From NCBI GenBank assembly GCA_913061315.1, contig CAJXUC010000010.1, positions 1 through 64,000 on the forward strand: a stretch of DNA of 64,000 bases. The letters are read 5' to 3'. Positions 48,992 to 57,803 of the stretch are shown piece by piece; position 1 is the stretch's first letter; every line of letters starts with the position of its first letter. This stretch comes from an uncultured Gammaproteobacteria bacterium (GTDB lineage: Bacteria > Pseudomonadota > Gammaproteobacteria > GCA-001735895). Both the position numbers and the translations under genes were made by a program. The notes below the pieces were generated by a model that saw only the letters and a program-made list of their open reading frames with translations, had not been told where the DNA came from and made no database searches.

Positions 48992-49888
48992 ATGTATGAG
49001 CAATATTATGGGCTCAAAGAAAAGCCATTTAGTCTGACTCCAGATACTGATTTTTTTTATCGGAGTGTGACGCATCAGGAAGCTCTTAATGTCTTGTTGG
49101 TCGCAATTAAATCAGGTGATGGCTTTATTAAGGTCACGGGTGAAGTTGGAACAGGCAAAACGCTGCTGTGTCGAAAGCTACTCGATGCACTTGATGAACA
49201 ATATAATACTGTTTATATTCCTAATCCCTATATGAGCAGTAATGCACTGCTTGACGCGGTGCTGGCTGAAATGGATATTTCAGGCAATCTTAAGAATGAC
49301 AATCATTTATTCTGTATCAATCAGTATCTAATAGAAGCGGCAGATAATGGTAAAATGACAGTTATAATCTTGGATGAAGCGCAGTCATTGTCCAATGAAA
49401 GCCTCGAAGTGATTCGTCTGTTAAGTAACCTGGAAACCAGAAAGAAAAAACTAGTTCAAATAATTCTCTTTGGACAGCCCGAACTTGATGAAAGGCTGTC
49501 TGAGACGAGCGTTCGTCAACTACGTCAAAGAATTATGCATGCTTACAAACTCCAGCCACTTAACGAATCTTCGGTAAAGTCATATATTCACCACCGCATG
49601 ATAGCTGCCGGTTATAGGGGGCCAGAAATATTTGATGATAAAGCCAAAGTTTTATTATTTAAAATAAGCCAAGGTGTGCCTCGTGTGATCAATATCTTAG
49701 GCAACAAAGCAATGATGCAGTCTTATGCAAGTGGTGATTTTTATATTGGGAAAGAACAGATTATAACGGCAGCAATTGATAGCCAGTTAAAAAAAAATAT
49801 CACCTGGTTTTCGCAAAAGAAGCTATTCCACGCAGTCATGCTCAGTCTGCTTTTGGTTCTAGCCATGCTTGGTAATCAATCATTATGA
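48992..49888 (+). CDS. mshM: MSHA biogenesis ATPase MshM (ExeA-like)
   Basis: Cytoplasmic AAA ATPase of the ExeA/GspA type, thought to help secretin placement through the cell wall. 298 residues: MYEQYYGLKEKPFSLTPDTD opening, Walker A GEVGTGKT (50-57), Walker B VIILDEAQS, sensor ILFGQPELDE, and a membrane helix at the C-terminus. No periplasmic domain follows, unlike its paralogue at 60041. Confidence 0.92.
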   Translation: MYEQYYGLKEKPFSLTPDTDFFYRSVTHQEALNVLLVAIKSGDGFIKVTGEVGTGKTLLCRKLLDALDEQYNTVYIPNPYMSSNALLDAVLAEMDISGNLKNDNHLFCINQYLIEAADNGKMTVIILDEAQSLSNESLEVIRLLSNLETRKKKLVQIILFGQPELDERLSETSVRQLRQRIMHAYKLQPLNESSVKSYIHHRMIAAGYRGPEIFDDKAKVLLFKISQGVPRVINILGNKAMMQSYASGDFYIGKEQIITAAIDSQLKKNITWFSQKKLFHAVMLSLLLVLAMLGNQSL

Positions 49889-51222
49889 GTATTATTAATA
49901 ACGTACTCAAAGACTTAGAATCACGATCCAGTCATTTCAAACCCATACGCGTTCAGTCCGTAGGAGGCGTCGCGGCTACAGCATCAAATATTATGCCTGG
50001 GTTCTTAACTTTTATTTTATTGATAGTGATGGGTCTTTTTTTTTGGTTTTATAAGGCATCAATTCAAAGTTCAGATACAGTAATTGAAAGTGTAACTAGT
50101 GGAACTTTGATCAATGAAAGTGAAGCCTTAAAAGTCAGTACTTTTTCTGAACCAGAGCCAAAAGAAACGACTCAAAAAGTCACTAACAAAATTATTGGTA
50201 TGCAGTTTCGAGAATCAAAAGATGCCATTAGCCTAGGGTTCTCACTGCATAAAAAAGTTGTATCTTATCTTAAGAAGCGAAGTAACAAAGAAATTATATA
50301 CTACCTAAAAGATATTGAAAACGAAATAATTGCTCCTGTCATTCTTAATAATCGCTGGATTAAGACACTTTCAATGACAGCTCAGGTTGGTGGACTTGAT
50401 ATCAACATTATTACTTGGGCTAACGTTTTAGTTGAGACGCAGCAAACACAGGTAGGTGAAGAGATAGTCTGGACAATTACGTTAAGAAAAATTCCAGACC
50501 CTATAGAAATAAAATCGACTGCCTCATCTCATATAACTCAACCAGTTATAACGGATGAAACGACTCAATTAAACGATAAAACATTAAGTATAGATACTGT
50601 TAAAGTTAACAAAAAAGAAACGCTAGTAAAGCTTGAGATAAAAGCAACAGATAATAATAGTGATACTGTTCGACAGTTAAAAAAAGCACAGATATTAATC
50701 AAACAAAAAAAAATCCTTTCAGCTGAAAATTTACTTCTAGGTTTGCTTGATAGCACTCAAGATATGTTGGCAAGAGAGTCTCTAGTGTTGGTTTATAAAC
50801 AGGCTCAAAAAAGGGGGCGTTTAAATGAACTAGTAAAAGAGTCTATCAAACAATATCCAAATAATAATGTATTTAGAACGAGTCATGCGACCTCTCTTTT
50901 TGAGCTTAATGCGTATCAGCGCGTTATTGATTTTTTACTGACACAGACTGAATTGAGTGCTGTGCAGCTGGCGCTGATGGGCGCAAGTTATCAACGGTTG
51001 GACCAACATCAAACGGCGGCAGACTTCTATCGCAAGTCACTCCAAATAGAGGCGACCCAGCCAAAAAACTGGATCGCGCTAGGGTTATCTGAAGAGCATA
51101 ATGGAAATCTGAAGCAGGCCCTGTTGGCTTATCGGTCCGCCACCAAACAGGGAAATTTAAACCCAAAATTAACTGAGTTTTTAGAAGGACGAAATAGGAT
51201 ACTTGAGAAGGTAATTAATTAA
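49885..51222 (+). CDS. mshN: MSHA biogenesis TPR protein MshN
   Basis: Starts MSIINNVLKDLESRSS, the family opening, overlapping mshM by 4 nt. 445 residues: one membrane helix (about 34-56), a low-complexity Thr/Ser/Lys periplasmic linker, a beta segment about 100-195, then TPR repeats (about 265-440, with LMGASYQRLDQHQTAADFYRKSL and WIALGLSEEHNG). Probably links secretin and inner-membrane parts. Its stop overlaps the mshE start. Confidence 0.87.
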   Translation: MSIINNVLKDLESRSSHFKPIRVQSVGGVAATASNIMPGFLTFILLIVMGLFFWFYKASIQSSDTVIESVTSGTLINESEALKVSTFSEPEPKETTQKVTNKIIGMQFRESKDAISLGFSLHKKVVSYLKKRSNKEIIYYLKDIENEIIAPVILNNRWIKTLSMTAQVGGLDINIITWANVLVETQQTQVGEEIVWTITLRKIPDPIEIKSTASSHITQPVITDETTQLNDKTLSIDTVKVNKKETLVKLEIKATDNNSDTVRQLKKAQILIKQKKILSAENLLLGLLDSTQDMLARESLVLVYKQAQKRGRLNELVKESIKQYPNNNVFRTSHATSLFELNAYQRVIDFLLTQTELSAVQLALMGASYQRLDQHQTAADFYRKSLQIEATQPKNWIALGLSEEHNGNLKQALLAYRSATKQGNLNPKLTEFLEGRNRILEKVIN

Positions 51223-52961
51223 TGTCTTTTACTAAAAAAATACGGCTGGGTGACTTGCTCGTAGAAAAAAACCAAATCACTCCAGATCAACTCAAGTTTG
51301 CATTGTCAGAACAAAAAAAGTTGGGTCAAAAGTTGGGACGGACACTGGTTGAGTTAGGCATGATCGATGAGAATAAGATGCTTGATTTGCTGTCCAAACA
51401 GCTCAGTATTCCGCTCATTGATCTAAACAACTACCATTATAAGGATGAAATAGCCAAGTTGTTGCCTGAGACTATTGCCCGCCGGCACCGTGCGTTGGTG
51501 CTTGATGATCAAGGCAGTGATTACTTGGTTGGTATGGCGGATCCCACTGATATTTATGCGTTTGATGAAATTCAAAGCAAACTCAGCAAACCAATAAAAC
51601 AAGCCACGGTTAGTGAAGCTGCTTTGCTTGAAAACTTTGATCTGATCTATCGTCGAACAGAACAAATTAATGCTCTCGCAGAAGAGTTGGGTCAAGATCT
51701 TTCCGCTGGTTTTGGCGATTTGAATGATTTACTAGAAACTGAAATGATTGACGCACCCGTTGCTAAGCTACTTCGATCTATATTCGAAGATGCAGTTCAA
51801 GTAGGTGCATCGGATATTCATATTGAGCCTGATAAAAGAGTGATTCGAATTCGCCAGCGGGTTGATGGCGTTTTACATGAACAAGTTATGAAAGAGACAC
51901 AAATCGCCCCTGCAGTTGTTGTACGTTTGAAGTTAATGGCAAATTTGAACATATCGGAAAAACGTTTACCTCAGGATGGACGTTTTAACATGGTGGTGAG
52001 TAACCGTGAAATTGATGTGCGTATATCGACCATGCCAGTGCAATTTGGAGAGTCTGTCGTCATGCGGTTATTGGATCAAACCCAAGGTGCTCTTGACATT
52101 GAAAAACTGGGTATGCCGCCAGACTTACTGCGTCGTTTCCGAAAAAACTTTCACCTGCCAAATGGTATGATATTGGTCACAGGACCAACAGGGAGTGGTA
52201 AATCAACTTCGCTGTATGCCGCGTTATCAGAATTGAATCAGCCTGGAACCAAAATAATTACGGTAGAAGACCCCGTTGAGTACCGCCTTAGTCGAATCAA
52301 TCAGGTGCAAGTAAATACCAAAATAGGTCTAAGTTTTGCGCGTGTTTTAAGAACGGCTCTAAGGCAAGACCCTGATATTATAATGGTTGGTGAAATGCGA
52401 GACTCAGAGACGGTAGAAATAGGTGTCAGTGCGGCAATGACGGGTCACCTAGTGTTATCAACATTGCATACGAATGACACTGTTTCAACCGCTACAAGAT
52501 TAATGGACATGGGTGTTGAAGGCTATTTATTAGCGAGCACTTTGCGCACTATTATTGCCCAACGTTTAGTTCGCAAAATTTGTAAAACTTGCAGTGAAGA
52601 TTACTTTCCAGATGCTTTTGAATCAGGTTGGCTAAAAGACAATTTACAAGTGAATACCACTGACCATCAGTATAAAAAAGGACGTGGCTGCAACCAGTGT
52701 GGTGGCGACGGTTATCAGGGTCGGATGGGAGTATATGAATTGTTAGACATGAATGCTGAGCTGGCAGAAGCGTTGAGAAATGGCGACTCTCAAGGATTTG
52801 TCAATGCAGCCGTGAATGCTCCAGGCTACGAGCCACTTATTAGCGTTGCTCACCACCATGCTGTCGCTGGTATAACGACCATCGATGAAATGCTTCGTCT
52901 TGCTGGACAGGAAAGAGAGACTGTCTTTGATGTGCCGCTGACCTTAGAGCTGGAGGATTAG
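51222..52961 (+). CDS. mshE: MSHA pilus assembly ATPase MshE
   Basis: Hexameric extension ATPase (GspE/PilB family), 579 residues. The N-terminal MshEN domain has two copies of the c-di-GMP-binding pattern (RLGDLLVEKNQITPDQLKFALSEQ from residue 8 and KLGRTLVELGMIDENK after it). Walker A is GPTGSGKST (321-329), followed by EDPVEYRL, GEMRDSETVEIG, LSTLHTND, and the zinc cysteines CKTCSED and GCNQCGGDGYQGR. In Vibrio MshE c-di-GMP binding drives pilus output; retention of the motif suggests the same here. Confidence 0.94.
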   Translation: MSFTKKIRLGDLLVEKNQITPDQLKFALSEQKKLGQKLGRTLVELGMIDENKMLDLLSKQLSIPLIDLNNYHYKDEIAKLLPETIARRHRALVLDDQGSDYLVGMADPTDIYAFDEIQSKLSKPIKQATVSEAALLENFDLIYRRTEQINALAEELGQDLSAGFGDLNDLLETEMIDAPVAKLLRSIFEDAVQVGASDIHIEPDKRVIRIRQRVDGVLHEQVMKETQIAPAVVVRLKLMANLNISEKRLPQDGRFNMVVSNREIDVRISTMPVQFGESVVMRLLDQTQGALDIEKLGMPPDLLRRFRKNFHLPNGMILVTGPTGSGKSTSLYAALSELNQPGTKIITVEDPVEYRLSRINQVQVNTKIGLSFARVLRTALRQDPDIIMVGEMRDSETVEIGVSAAMTGHLVLSTLHTNDTVSTATRLMDMGVEGYLLASTLRTIIAQRLVRKICKTCSEDYFPDAFESGWLKDNLQVNTTDHQYKKGRGCNQCGGDGYQGRMGVYELLDMNAELAEALRNGDSQGFVNAAVNAPGYEPLISVAHHHAVAGITTIDEMLRLAGQERETVFDVPLTLELED

Positions 52962-52963
52962 AT

Positions 52964-54187
52964 ATGCCTAATTACGCCTATAAGGGAAGAGACAAAAGAG
53001 GTCAAGGTGTCGATGGTGAAATCGAAGGTGCCAGTAATTCTTCGGTTGCCACGTCATTAATGGATATCGGTGTGATTCCGATATCGATTGTTGAAAAAAA
53101 CGAACCATCCGATGTGTTGGCCATAGTAAAAGATAAACTTAATCTCTATAGCGTCAGTATTGAAGAACAGCTGATGTTCACACGACAAATGAGTGCACTC
53201 ATTCGAGCGGGCATCCCTATTACTCGTGCTATTGCCGGTATTCTGGAGTCAATTGATAACCCACTACTGATCAAAGCACTACGTGATATATCAGAACAGC
53301 TCGAATCAGGGCGTAATCTGTCTGTCTCATGTTCACGTTACCCCAAAGTATTCTCTAATCTTTATATTAGTATGATTCAAGTCGGTGAAAACACAGGCCG
53401 ACTTGATGAGGCTTTTACCCAGATGGGGGAGTACATCGATCGAAATCGCCGGATATCGAATAACATTTCAACTGCGCTGCGGTATCCGACGACCGTGATG
53501 ATTGCCATTACGGTTGCGATGGTAATAGTAAACCTATTTGTTATCCCTCAATTCGCCTCATTTTTTGAAACTAATAATTTAGAATTACCGTGGCAAACTT
53601 TGTTTTTACTCAATACCTCAAAGATCTTTATTCATTACTGGGTACATACTTTGGTTTTATGTACCCTGAGTTTTGCCGCTTTTAAGTATTATATTAATAC
53701 GACATCAGGCCGGCTTTGGTGGGATAAACTAGTCATCAAAGTACCTGTTATTGGCAGTATTTTACACCGTGCTTTTATGGCGCGTTTTGCTCGATCTTTC
53801 GCCATGGCCTACGGTGCGGGTGTCCCGATTGTTCAGGCAATGGGCGTTATCTCACGCTCAATCGGTAACGAATATATATCGAGCCACGTTAATAACATGA
53901 GGGAAGGCATTGAGAGAGGCGACACGCTGACCCGAACGGCAAAACAAACAGGTATGTTTACCCCGGTGGTTATGCAAATGTTCGCCGTTGGTGAAGAGGC
54001 TGGAAACCTCGAAGAAATGATGATATTTATCGCTGACTTTTATGAAGAAGAAGTCGATTATGATATTAAAACCCTGTCCGATAAGCTTGAGCCACTAATT
54101 TATGTAGCAATAGGGGGCATGGTGTTGGTGTTAGCGCTCGGTATTTTTGTACCCATGTGGGATATTACTCAACTGGCGGGGAGGTAA
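52964..54187 (+). CDS. mshG: MSHA inner-membrane platform protein MshG
   Basis: PilC/GspF-type platform protein on which pilin is assembled. 407 residues with two GspF domains and three membrane segments. Motifs: FTRQMSALIRAGIPITRAI, FARSFAMAYGAGVPIVQAM, QMFAVGEEAGNLEEMM. Only 2 nt separates it from mshE. Confidence 0.94.
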   Translation: MPNYAYKGRDKRGQGVDGEIEGASNSSVATSLMDIGVIPISIVEKNEPSDVLAIVKDKLNLYSVSIEEQLMFTRQMSALIRAGIPITRAIAGILESIDNPLLIKALRDISEQLESGRNLSVSCSRYPKVFSNLYISMIQVGENTGRLDEAFTQMGEYIDRNRRISNNISTALRYPTTVMIAITVAMVIVNLFVIPQFASFFETNNLELPWQTLFLLNTSKIFIHYWVHTLVLCTLSFAAFKYYINTTSGRLWWDKLVIKVPVIGSILHRAFMARFARSFAMAYGAGVPIVQAMGVISRSIGNEYISSHVNNMREGIERGDTLTRTAKQTGMFTPVVMQMFAVGEEAGNLEEMMIFIADFYEEEVDYDIKTLSDKLEPLIYVAIGGMVLVLALGIFVPMWDITQLAGR

Positions 54188-54672
54188 ACAGCATCTCGCC
54201 TAGGTCCAGTGTCTCCGCTTTTCGCTTGGTTGGATCAATTACTTTAATACTGATATTGACGGCTATTTTTCTCAACACTATCGATAGCGTTAATCAACGA
54301 GTTTCATCTATAGCCCATGACAAAGTTATAGATGAATTGAACATTGCCTTGTCCCACGGTTTATACCAAGCAGCAATCGATGGAACAATGAGAGAATTGT
54401 CCAATTGGTATCAAGCTAATCCATTCAAAGTCTTAGCGGGAGAAAACTATACCCCTCCCAAAAATTACGTTGGAGAAGTTTTAGCTGACAGCGATTTGAA
54501 ACAGGCTGGCTGGTACTTTAACGTTAACAGTCAAGCCATTTATTTTTGGGATAAAGTGAGGTTAACGCAAAGCTATCAATTGCAGCTTATTTATCGTGAT
54601 TTAAATCAAACAGAGCAGTTTGAGTCCTTAACGAATAACATTAAAAATTTAAAAATGGTTGCCATAAAATAA
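54157..54672 (+). CDS. mshF: MSHA biogenesis protein MshF
   Basis: Small membrane protein of unknown exact role downstream of mshG. One hydrophobic helix (LVGSITLILILTAIFLNTI) then a soluble domain with GWYFNVNSQAIYFWDKVRLTQSY. The start is unclear: the only usual start codon ahead of the helix is GTG 54157, inside mshG with no ribosome site, whereas an excellent GGGGAGG at 54178-54184 is followed at 8 nt by ATC 54193. Initiation at ATC would give 159 residues. Confidence 0.72.
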   Translation: MGYYSTGGEVNSISPRSSVSAFRLVGSITLILILTAIFLNTIDSVNQRVSSIAHDKVIDELNIALSHGLYQAAIDGTMRELSNWYQANPFKVLAGENYTPPKNYVGEVLADSDLKQAGWYFNVNSQAIYFWDKVRLTQSYQLQLIYRDLNQTEQFESLTNNIKNLKMVAIK

Positions 54673-54693
54673 AAAAGTAATGTGAAGAAAACG

Positions 54694-54730
54694 CCCATAA
54701 AGAGAGGTAAAAAATGCCACTCTCTACGGG
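54694..54730. terminator. Hairpin between convergent mshF and the pilin gene
   Basis: AGAGAGG (54701-54707) pairs with CC-A-CTCTCT (54717-54725, one bulged A), with outer CCC/GGG at 54694-54696 and 54728-54730. It lies 22-58 nt past mshF and 25-61 nt past the pilin stop on the other strand. The A/T-rich flanks allow termination in either direction, though no clean T-run is present. Confidence 0.45.
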
Positions 54731-54754
54731 TTCAATGAAAAATTTTAGTTATTA

Positions 54755-55207
54755 CTAACCAGTGCAAAGAATAGTAGCAAGCCCATTTTTGGTATCATCG
54801 CCTTTGGAATCAGTTATAGAGCAGGCAAAAGTTTTACCTGAAGCGCAAACAGCACCATCAGCTCCGCCAAAGGTACCACCGCTAGCAATAAATGCATACT
54901 TTATGGTGCCAGCGGGTGCGCTACCAGATGCCATTAAACTATCTAATTCAGCTGAAGGTGCGCCTGCTGCCCCCGTGAAACAGTTAGCATTTGCGATTGC
55001 AACACCATTATTGGCATTCACTGTTCTTGCGGCGTAATTAATAGCCGCTGCAGAAGATAATTCGCCAGCAATACCTTTTTCTGCTGCATCTGCTGCATCG
55101 GCAGATAGGTTTTCAAACTTACCCAGTGCGGTAACACCAAGAATACCGAGTAAAACAATCACGACAACTAGTTCTATAAGGGTAAAGCCAGATTGTGTTT
55201 TTTTCAT
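54755..55207 (-). CDS. mshA: MSHA-type major pilin (MshA-like), inverted relative to the locus
   Basis: Type IV prepilin with the short leader MKKTQSG cut before the methylated Phe of FTLIELVVVIVLLGILGVTALGKF. 150 residues, Ala/Gly-rich with four cysteines in the C-terminal two thirds (NANCF, AVCAS, FACSI, ILCTG), allowing two disulfides. It has the composition expected of the abundant shaft pilin. It alone in the locus is on the minus strand, convergent with mshF and divergent from mshC, with its own promoter-like sequence. No second pilin of this kind (mshB) is seen. Confidence 0.9.
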   Translation of the reverse strand: MKKTQSGFTLIELVVVIVLLGILGVTALGKFENLSADAADAAEKGIAGELSSAAAINYAARTVNANNGVAIANANCFTGAAGAPSAELDSLMASGSAPAGTIKYAFIASGGTFGGADGAVCASGKTFACSITDSKGDDTKNGLATILCTG

Positions 55208-55245
55208 ATTTTTTATGCCTTTAAAGGGAATGTGCAGGAAAGTCT

Positions 55246-55273
55246 TCTATACTGTTGTTATTAGTTTAAGCAA
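55246..55273 (-). promoter_or_regulatory. Candidate sigma-70 promoter of the pilin gene
   Basis: On the minus strand TTGCTT (55273-55268), a 16-bp spacer and TATAGA (55251-55246) lie about 40 nt upstream of the pilin start codon. AAGG is upstream of the ATG at somewhat long spacing. This would let the pilin be expressed apart from the assembly genes. Confidence 0.5.
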
Positions 55274-55330
55274 AACATAGCAATAGTTTTTTAAATCAAT
55301 TATTTTAATAAATCTACTAACTAAATCACT

Positions 55331-55846
55331 ATGAGTGTAGTTCATATAAAACGTTTTTCAGGGTTTTCTCTAATTGAGTTAATAGCCGTGATATTACTGT
55401 TAGGTATATTGTCGGTCGTTGCCTTAGGGCGGCTAGCGACTCCGAGTCAGTTTGCACTAAAAGCTTTTTTTAACGACACTGTTAATGCTGTAAGGTTTTC
55501 GCAAAAGCTAGCGGTAAGCACTGGTTGCGATGTACAGGTTAAAATGACAACGGCAGGTTATCAACTGCGGCAGGGTTCAACTTGTACGGCAAATGACTAT
55601 GGCGATGCAGACCAAGGTGTACCAGTCAATAACCCAGCCAACCGATCTGTCCCTTATGAAAACCTAACAACGGGCTACAAACTGGGTATGATTACAACAA
55701 TTCCAATAACTCCAATAACGTCAATAGTATTCAATGCCCGTGGAGTGCTAGATTCGGGCATCAATGTTACCTATACCGTGTCAGATGCGGACACTAGCTA
55801 TAGTTTTATAGTATTCGGACAAACTGGTTTAGTTGATGTGCTCTAA
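55331..55846 (+). CDS. mshC: MSHA minor pilin MshC
   Basis: GspH/FimT-like pseudopilin. Leader ends KRFSG before FSLIELIAVILLLGILSVVALGRL. 171 residues. The body includes AVSTGCDVQVKMTTAGYQLRQGSTC, with a cysteine pair that is usual in MshC. It starts the plus-strand minor pilin block mshCDOP and overlaps mshD by 14 nt. Confidence 0.88.
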   Translation: MSVVHIKRFSGFSLIELIAVILLLGILSVVALGRLATPSQFALKAFFNDTVNAVRFSQKLAVSTGCDVQVKMTTAGYQLRQGSTCTANDYGDADQGVPVNNPANRSVPYENLTTGYKLGMITTIPITPITSIVFNARGVLDSGINVTYTVSDADTSYSFIVFGQTGLVDVL

Positions 55847-56348
55847 ACAGCCAAGAGTCAAAACTCGCGGTTTTACCCTAATAGAAATAATTGTCACTAT
55901 TGTTGTTTTATCTATTGCGGCTACGTCTCTAATGAGTGTGTTCACGAGCACGGTCCGCACCAGTGCCAATCCCATGATCCAACTCCAGGCGCTCTCAATT
56001 GCTGAAGCCTATATGGAGGAAATATTGTTGAAAGAATTCGATGATCCAGAAGCGGAAGATCCGGACTTGGAAGTGATAGAAACAAATAGCCGTGAAGCTG
56101 GAGAAACCAGAGGCAATTATGATGATGTTCAGGATTACAATTGGCTAGAAGACACCAAAGTGAGAGATCAAAATAATCAAGTCATTAGCCAGTTGTCTGA
56201 CTATGAGGTGACTGTTGCTGTCTTGGGTGAAGCCCTTGGTCCTGAGGCGAAAGAAATTTCAAGCACAGATTCAATGAGAATCGATATTACAGTGACCCAT
56301 CCAGCGATCAGTCCGATTAAAATTACTGGTTACCGAACCAACTACTAA
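55833..56348 (+). CDS. mshD: MSHA minor pilin MshD
   Basis: Prepilin-like protein with leader ending KTRG before FTLIEIIVTIVVLSIAATSLM and the MshD-type stretch IQLQALSIAEAYMEEILLKEFDDPEAEDP. 171 residues, notably acidic after the helix. It overlaps mshC by 14 nt and mshO by 1 nt. Confidence 0.89.
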   Translation: MMCSKQPRVKTRGFTLIEIIVTIVVLSIAATSLMSVFTSTVRTSANPMIQLQALSIAEAYMEEILLKEFDDPEAEDPDLEVIETNSREAGETRGNYDDVQDYNWLEDTKVRDQNNQVISQLSDYEVTVAVLGEALGPEAKEISSTDSMRIDITVTHPAISPIKITGYRTNY

Positions 56349-57250
56349 TGAAACTCTATTTAAATCAAACAGGATTTTCATTGATAGAGCTGATTGTCGT
56401 GATTGTGCTTTTAGGTGTGTTGGCGTCGGGGGCAGGAATGTTAATTACAACACCGATTGAAGCATACAATGACCTGTTAAGGCGTCAACAGTTGGTTGAT
56501 CAGGCCGAAATGTCTTTACGCCATATCTCAAGTGATATCCGTAAAGCGTTGCCAGGTAGTATTCGTATTCAGCCAAACGTTGCAACGGGTGGCTGGGCTT
56601 TGGAAATGGCCAATATAGTGGATGGAGCCCGATATAGAGACGGTAGAGGTGGGGACTTTAATGATGCCGAAGATATTCTCACGTTCAAATTAGAGGATGA
56701 TAAATTCAACTTTTTGGGCGTAACCAATACACTCACTCCAGACTCGGTAATATTAACGGGTTGGCGGTTGGTTATCTATAATACGGATGAAAAAAAATTT
56801 TATGAAGCCGTCACAACAGAGGGTGGCGGTATAGTTACCCCATCAACTACGAGTCTATCCTTGTCCAACGTAGAAAAAAATAACGTTACAGAACAAAGGC
56901 TCGAAATGAATCCAGGGTTTAAATTCACTGAAGAAGGGAACGGCCAACGGGCTTATTTTATAGACGGCCCTATTAGCTATATCTGTGACCCCTCACCGGG
57001 AGAGACGAGTTTAGTTCGGTATAGTGATTACCCATTTCAAGCAGTGCAATTAACCACCGATCAAGATTTCAAAAATCTCCCTGCAAATGAAAATTTACAG
57101 TCTGGTCATGTCGTGACACAGATGTCCGAATGTGAAATAGCGGTTTATACTGGCGCAGGTGCACTTTATACAATTACTATGACCTTGGACGATCCAAATG
57201 GTGAAGCAATTAAAATATTTCATCAAGTTCGCGTGCTGAATGTGCCGTGA
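56348..57250 (+). CDS. mshO: MSHA minor pilin MshO
   Basis: Largest minor pilin, 300 residues. Leader ends NQTG before FSLIELIVVIVLLGVLASGAG; then TPIEAYNDLLRRQQLVDQAEMSLRHISSDIRKALPGS, the MshO/GspJ-like region. C-terminus is beta-rich. Likely part of the pilus tip or initiation complex. Overlaps mshP by 4 nt. Confidence 0.9.
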   Translation: MKLYLNQTGFSLIELIVVIVLLGVLASGAGMLITTPIEAYNDLLRRQQLVDQAEMSLRHISSDIRKALPGSIRIQPNVATGGWALEMANIVDGARYRDGRGGDFNDAEDILTFKLEDDKFNFLGVTNTLTPDSVILTGWRLVIYNTDEKKFYEAVTTEGGGIVTPSTTSLSLSNVEKNNVTEQRLEMNPGFKFTEEGNGQRAYFIDGPISYICDPSPGETSLVRYSDYPFQAVQLTTDQDFKNLPANENLQSGHVVTQMSECEIAVYTGAGALYTITMTLDDPNGEAIKIFHQVRVLNVP

Positions 57251-57696
57251 CATTCAAAAAGGATAGATCATTGTCGCGACAAACCCAGCAATCAGGCTTC
57301 ACGTTAATTACCTCAATATTTCTGTTGGTCGTCGTGGCTCTGCTCAGTAGTTATATAGTGACGTTGCGCTCAGTTCAGCAGACAACATTGGGTTATGGTG
57401 TACAGGGAGTAAGAGCGATGCAAGCAGCAAGAGCCGGTATTGAGTGGGGTATTTACCGGGCATTACCCCCAGAGGGTGGGGTATCAGAATGTAGTGATAC
57501 AAATGAAGAATTCATCGGCTCAGGTGCAATAGCAGATTTTAGAATTAATGTCACATGTAAACTGCAAGGAATACATACAGAAGGTATAATAAAAATTTCA
57601 ACGTATCGACTGACCTCAAGAGCTGAAATAGGCGTCTATGGGACACTAAATTATACTTCTCGTGAATTACAGTCTAGAGTCTCAGAAAGCCCATGA
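57247..57696 (+). CDS. mshP: MSHA biogenesis protein MshP
   Basis: PilX/GspK-like minor component. After QQSG comes FTLITSIFLLVVVALLSSYIV, in which the usual Glu at mature position 5 is Thr, a known trait of this class. The following VRAMQAARAGIEWGIYRAL is typical of MshP. 149 residues. Last gene of the block; mshQ, a large gene after mshP in Vibrio, is absent. Confidence 0.86.
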   Translation: MTFKKDRSLSRQTQQSGFTLITSIFLLVVVALLSSYIVTLRSVQQTTLGYGVQGVRAMQAARAGIEWGIYRALPPEGGVSECSDTNEEFIGSGAIADFRINVTCKLQGIHTEGIIKISTYRLTSRAEIGVYGTLNYTSRELQSRVSESP

Positions 57697-57803
57697 TGGA
57701 TGATATGACGATAGATTCCAATAAACGTTAATTTAATGTTGTAGAGATAAGTAAAGTAACAATAGTCTAACACCGCGCTTTTAATCTAAAACAGGATGGC
57801 AAG

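Noticed and set aside
54673..55330. Site-specific inversion (phase variation) of the pilin gene
   Set aside because: No inverted repeats of useful length flank the gene on eye comparison of both sides, and no recombinase is nearby.
55208..55330. Sigma-54 (-24/-12) promoter for the pilin gene
   Set aside because: No TGGCAC-N5-TTGC-like element was found; a sigma-70-like pair fits better.
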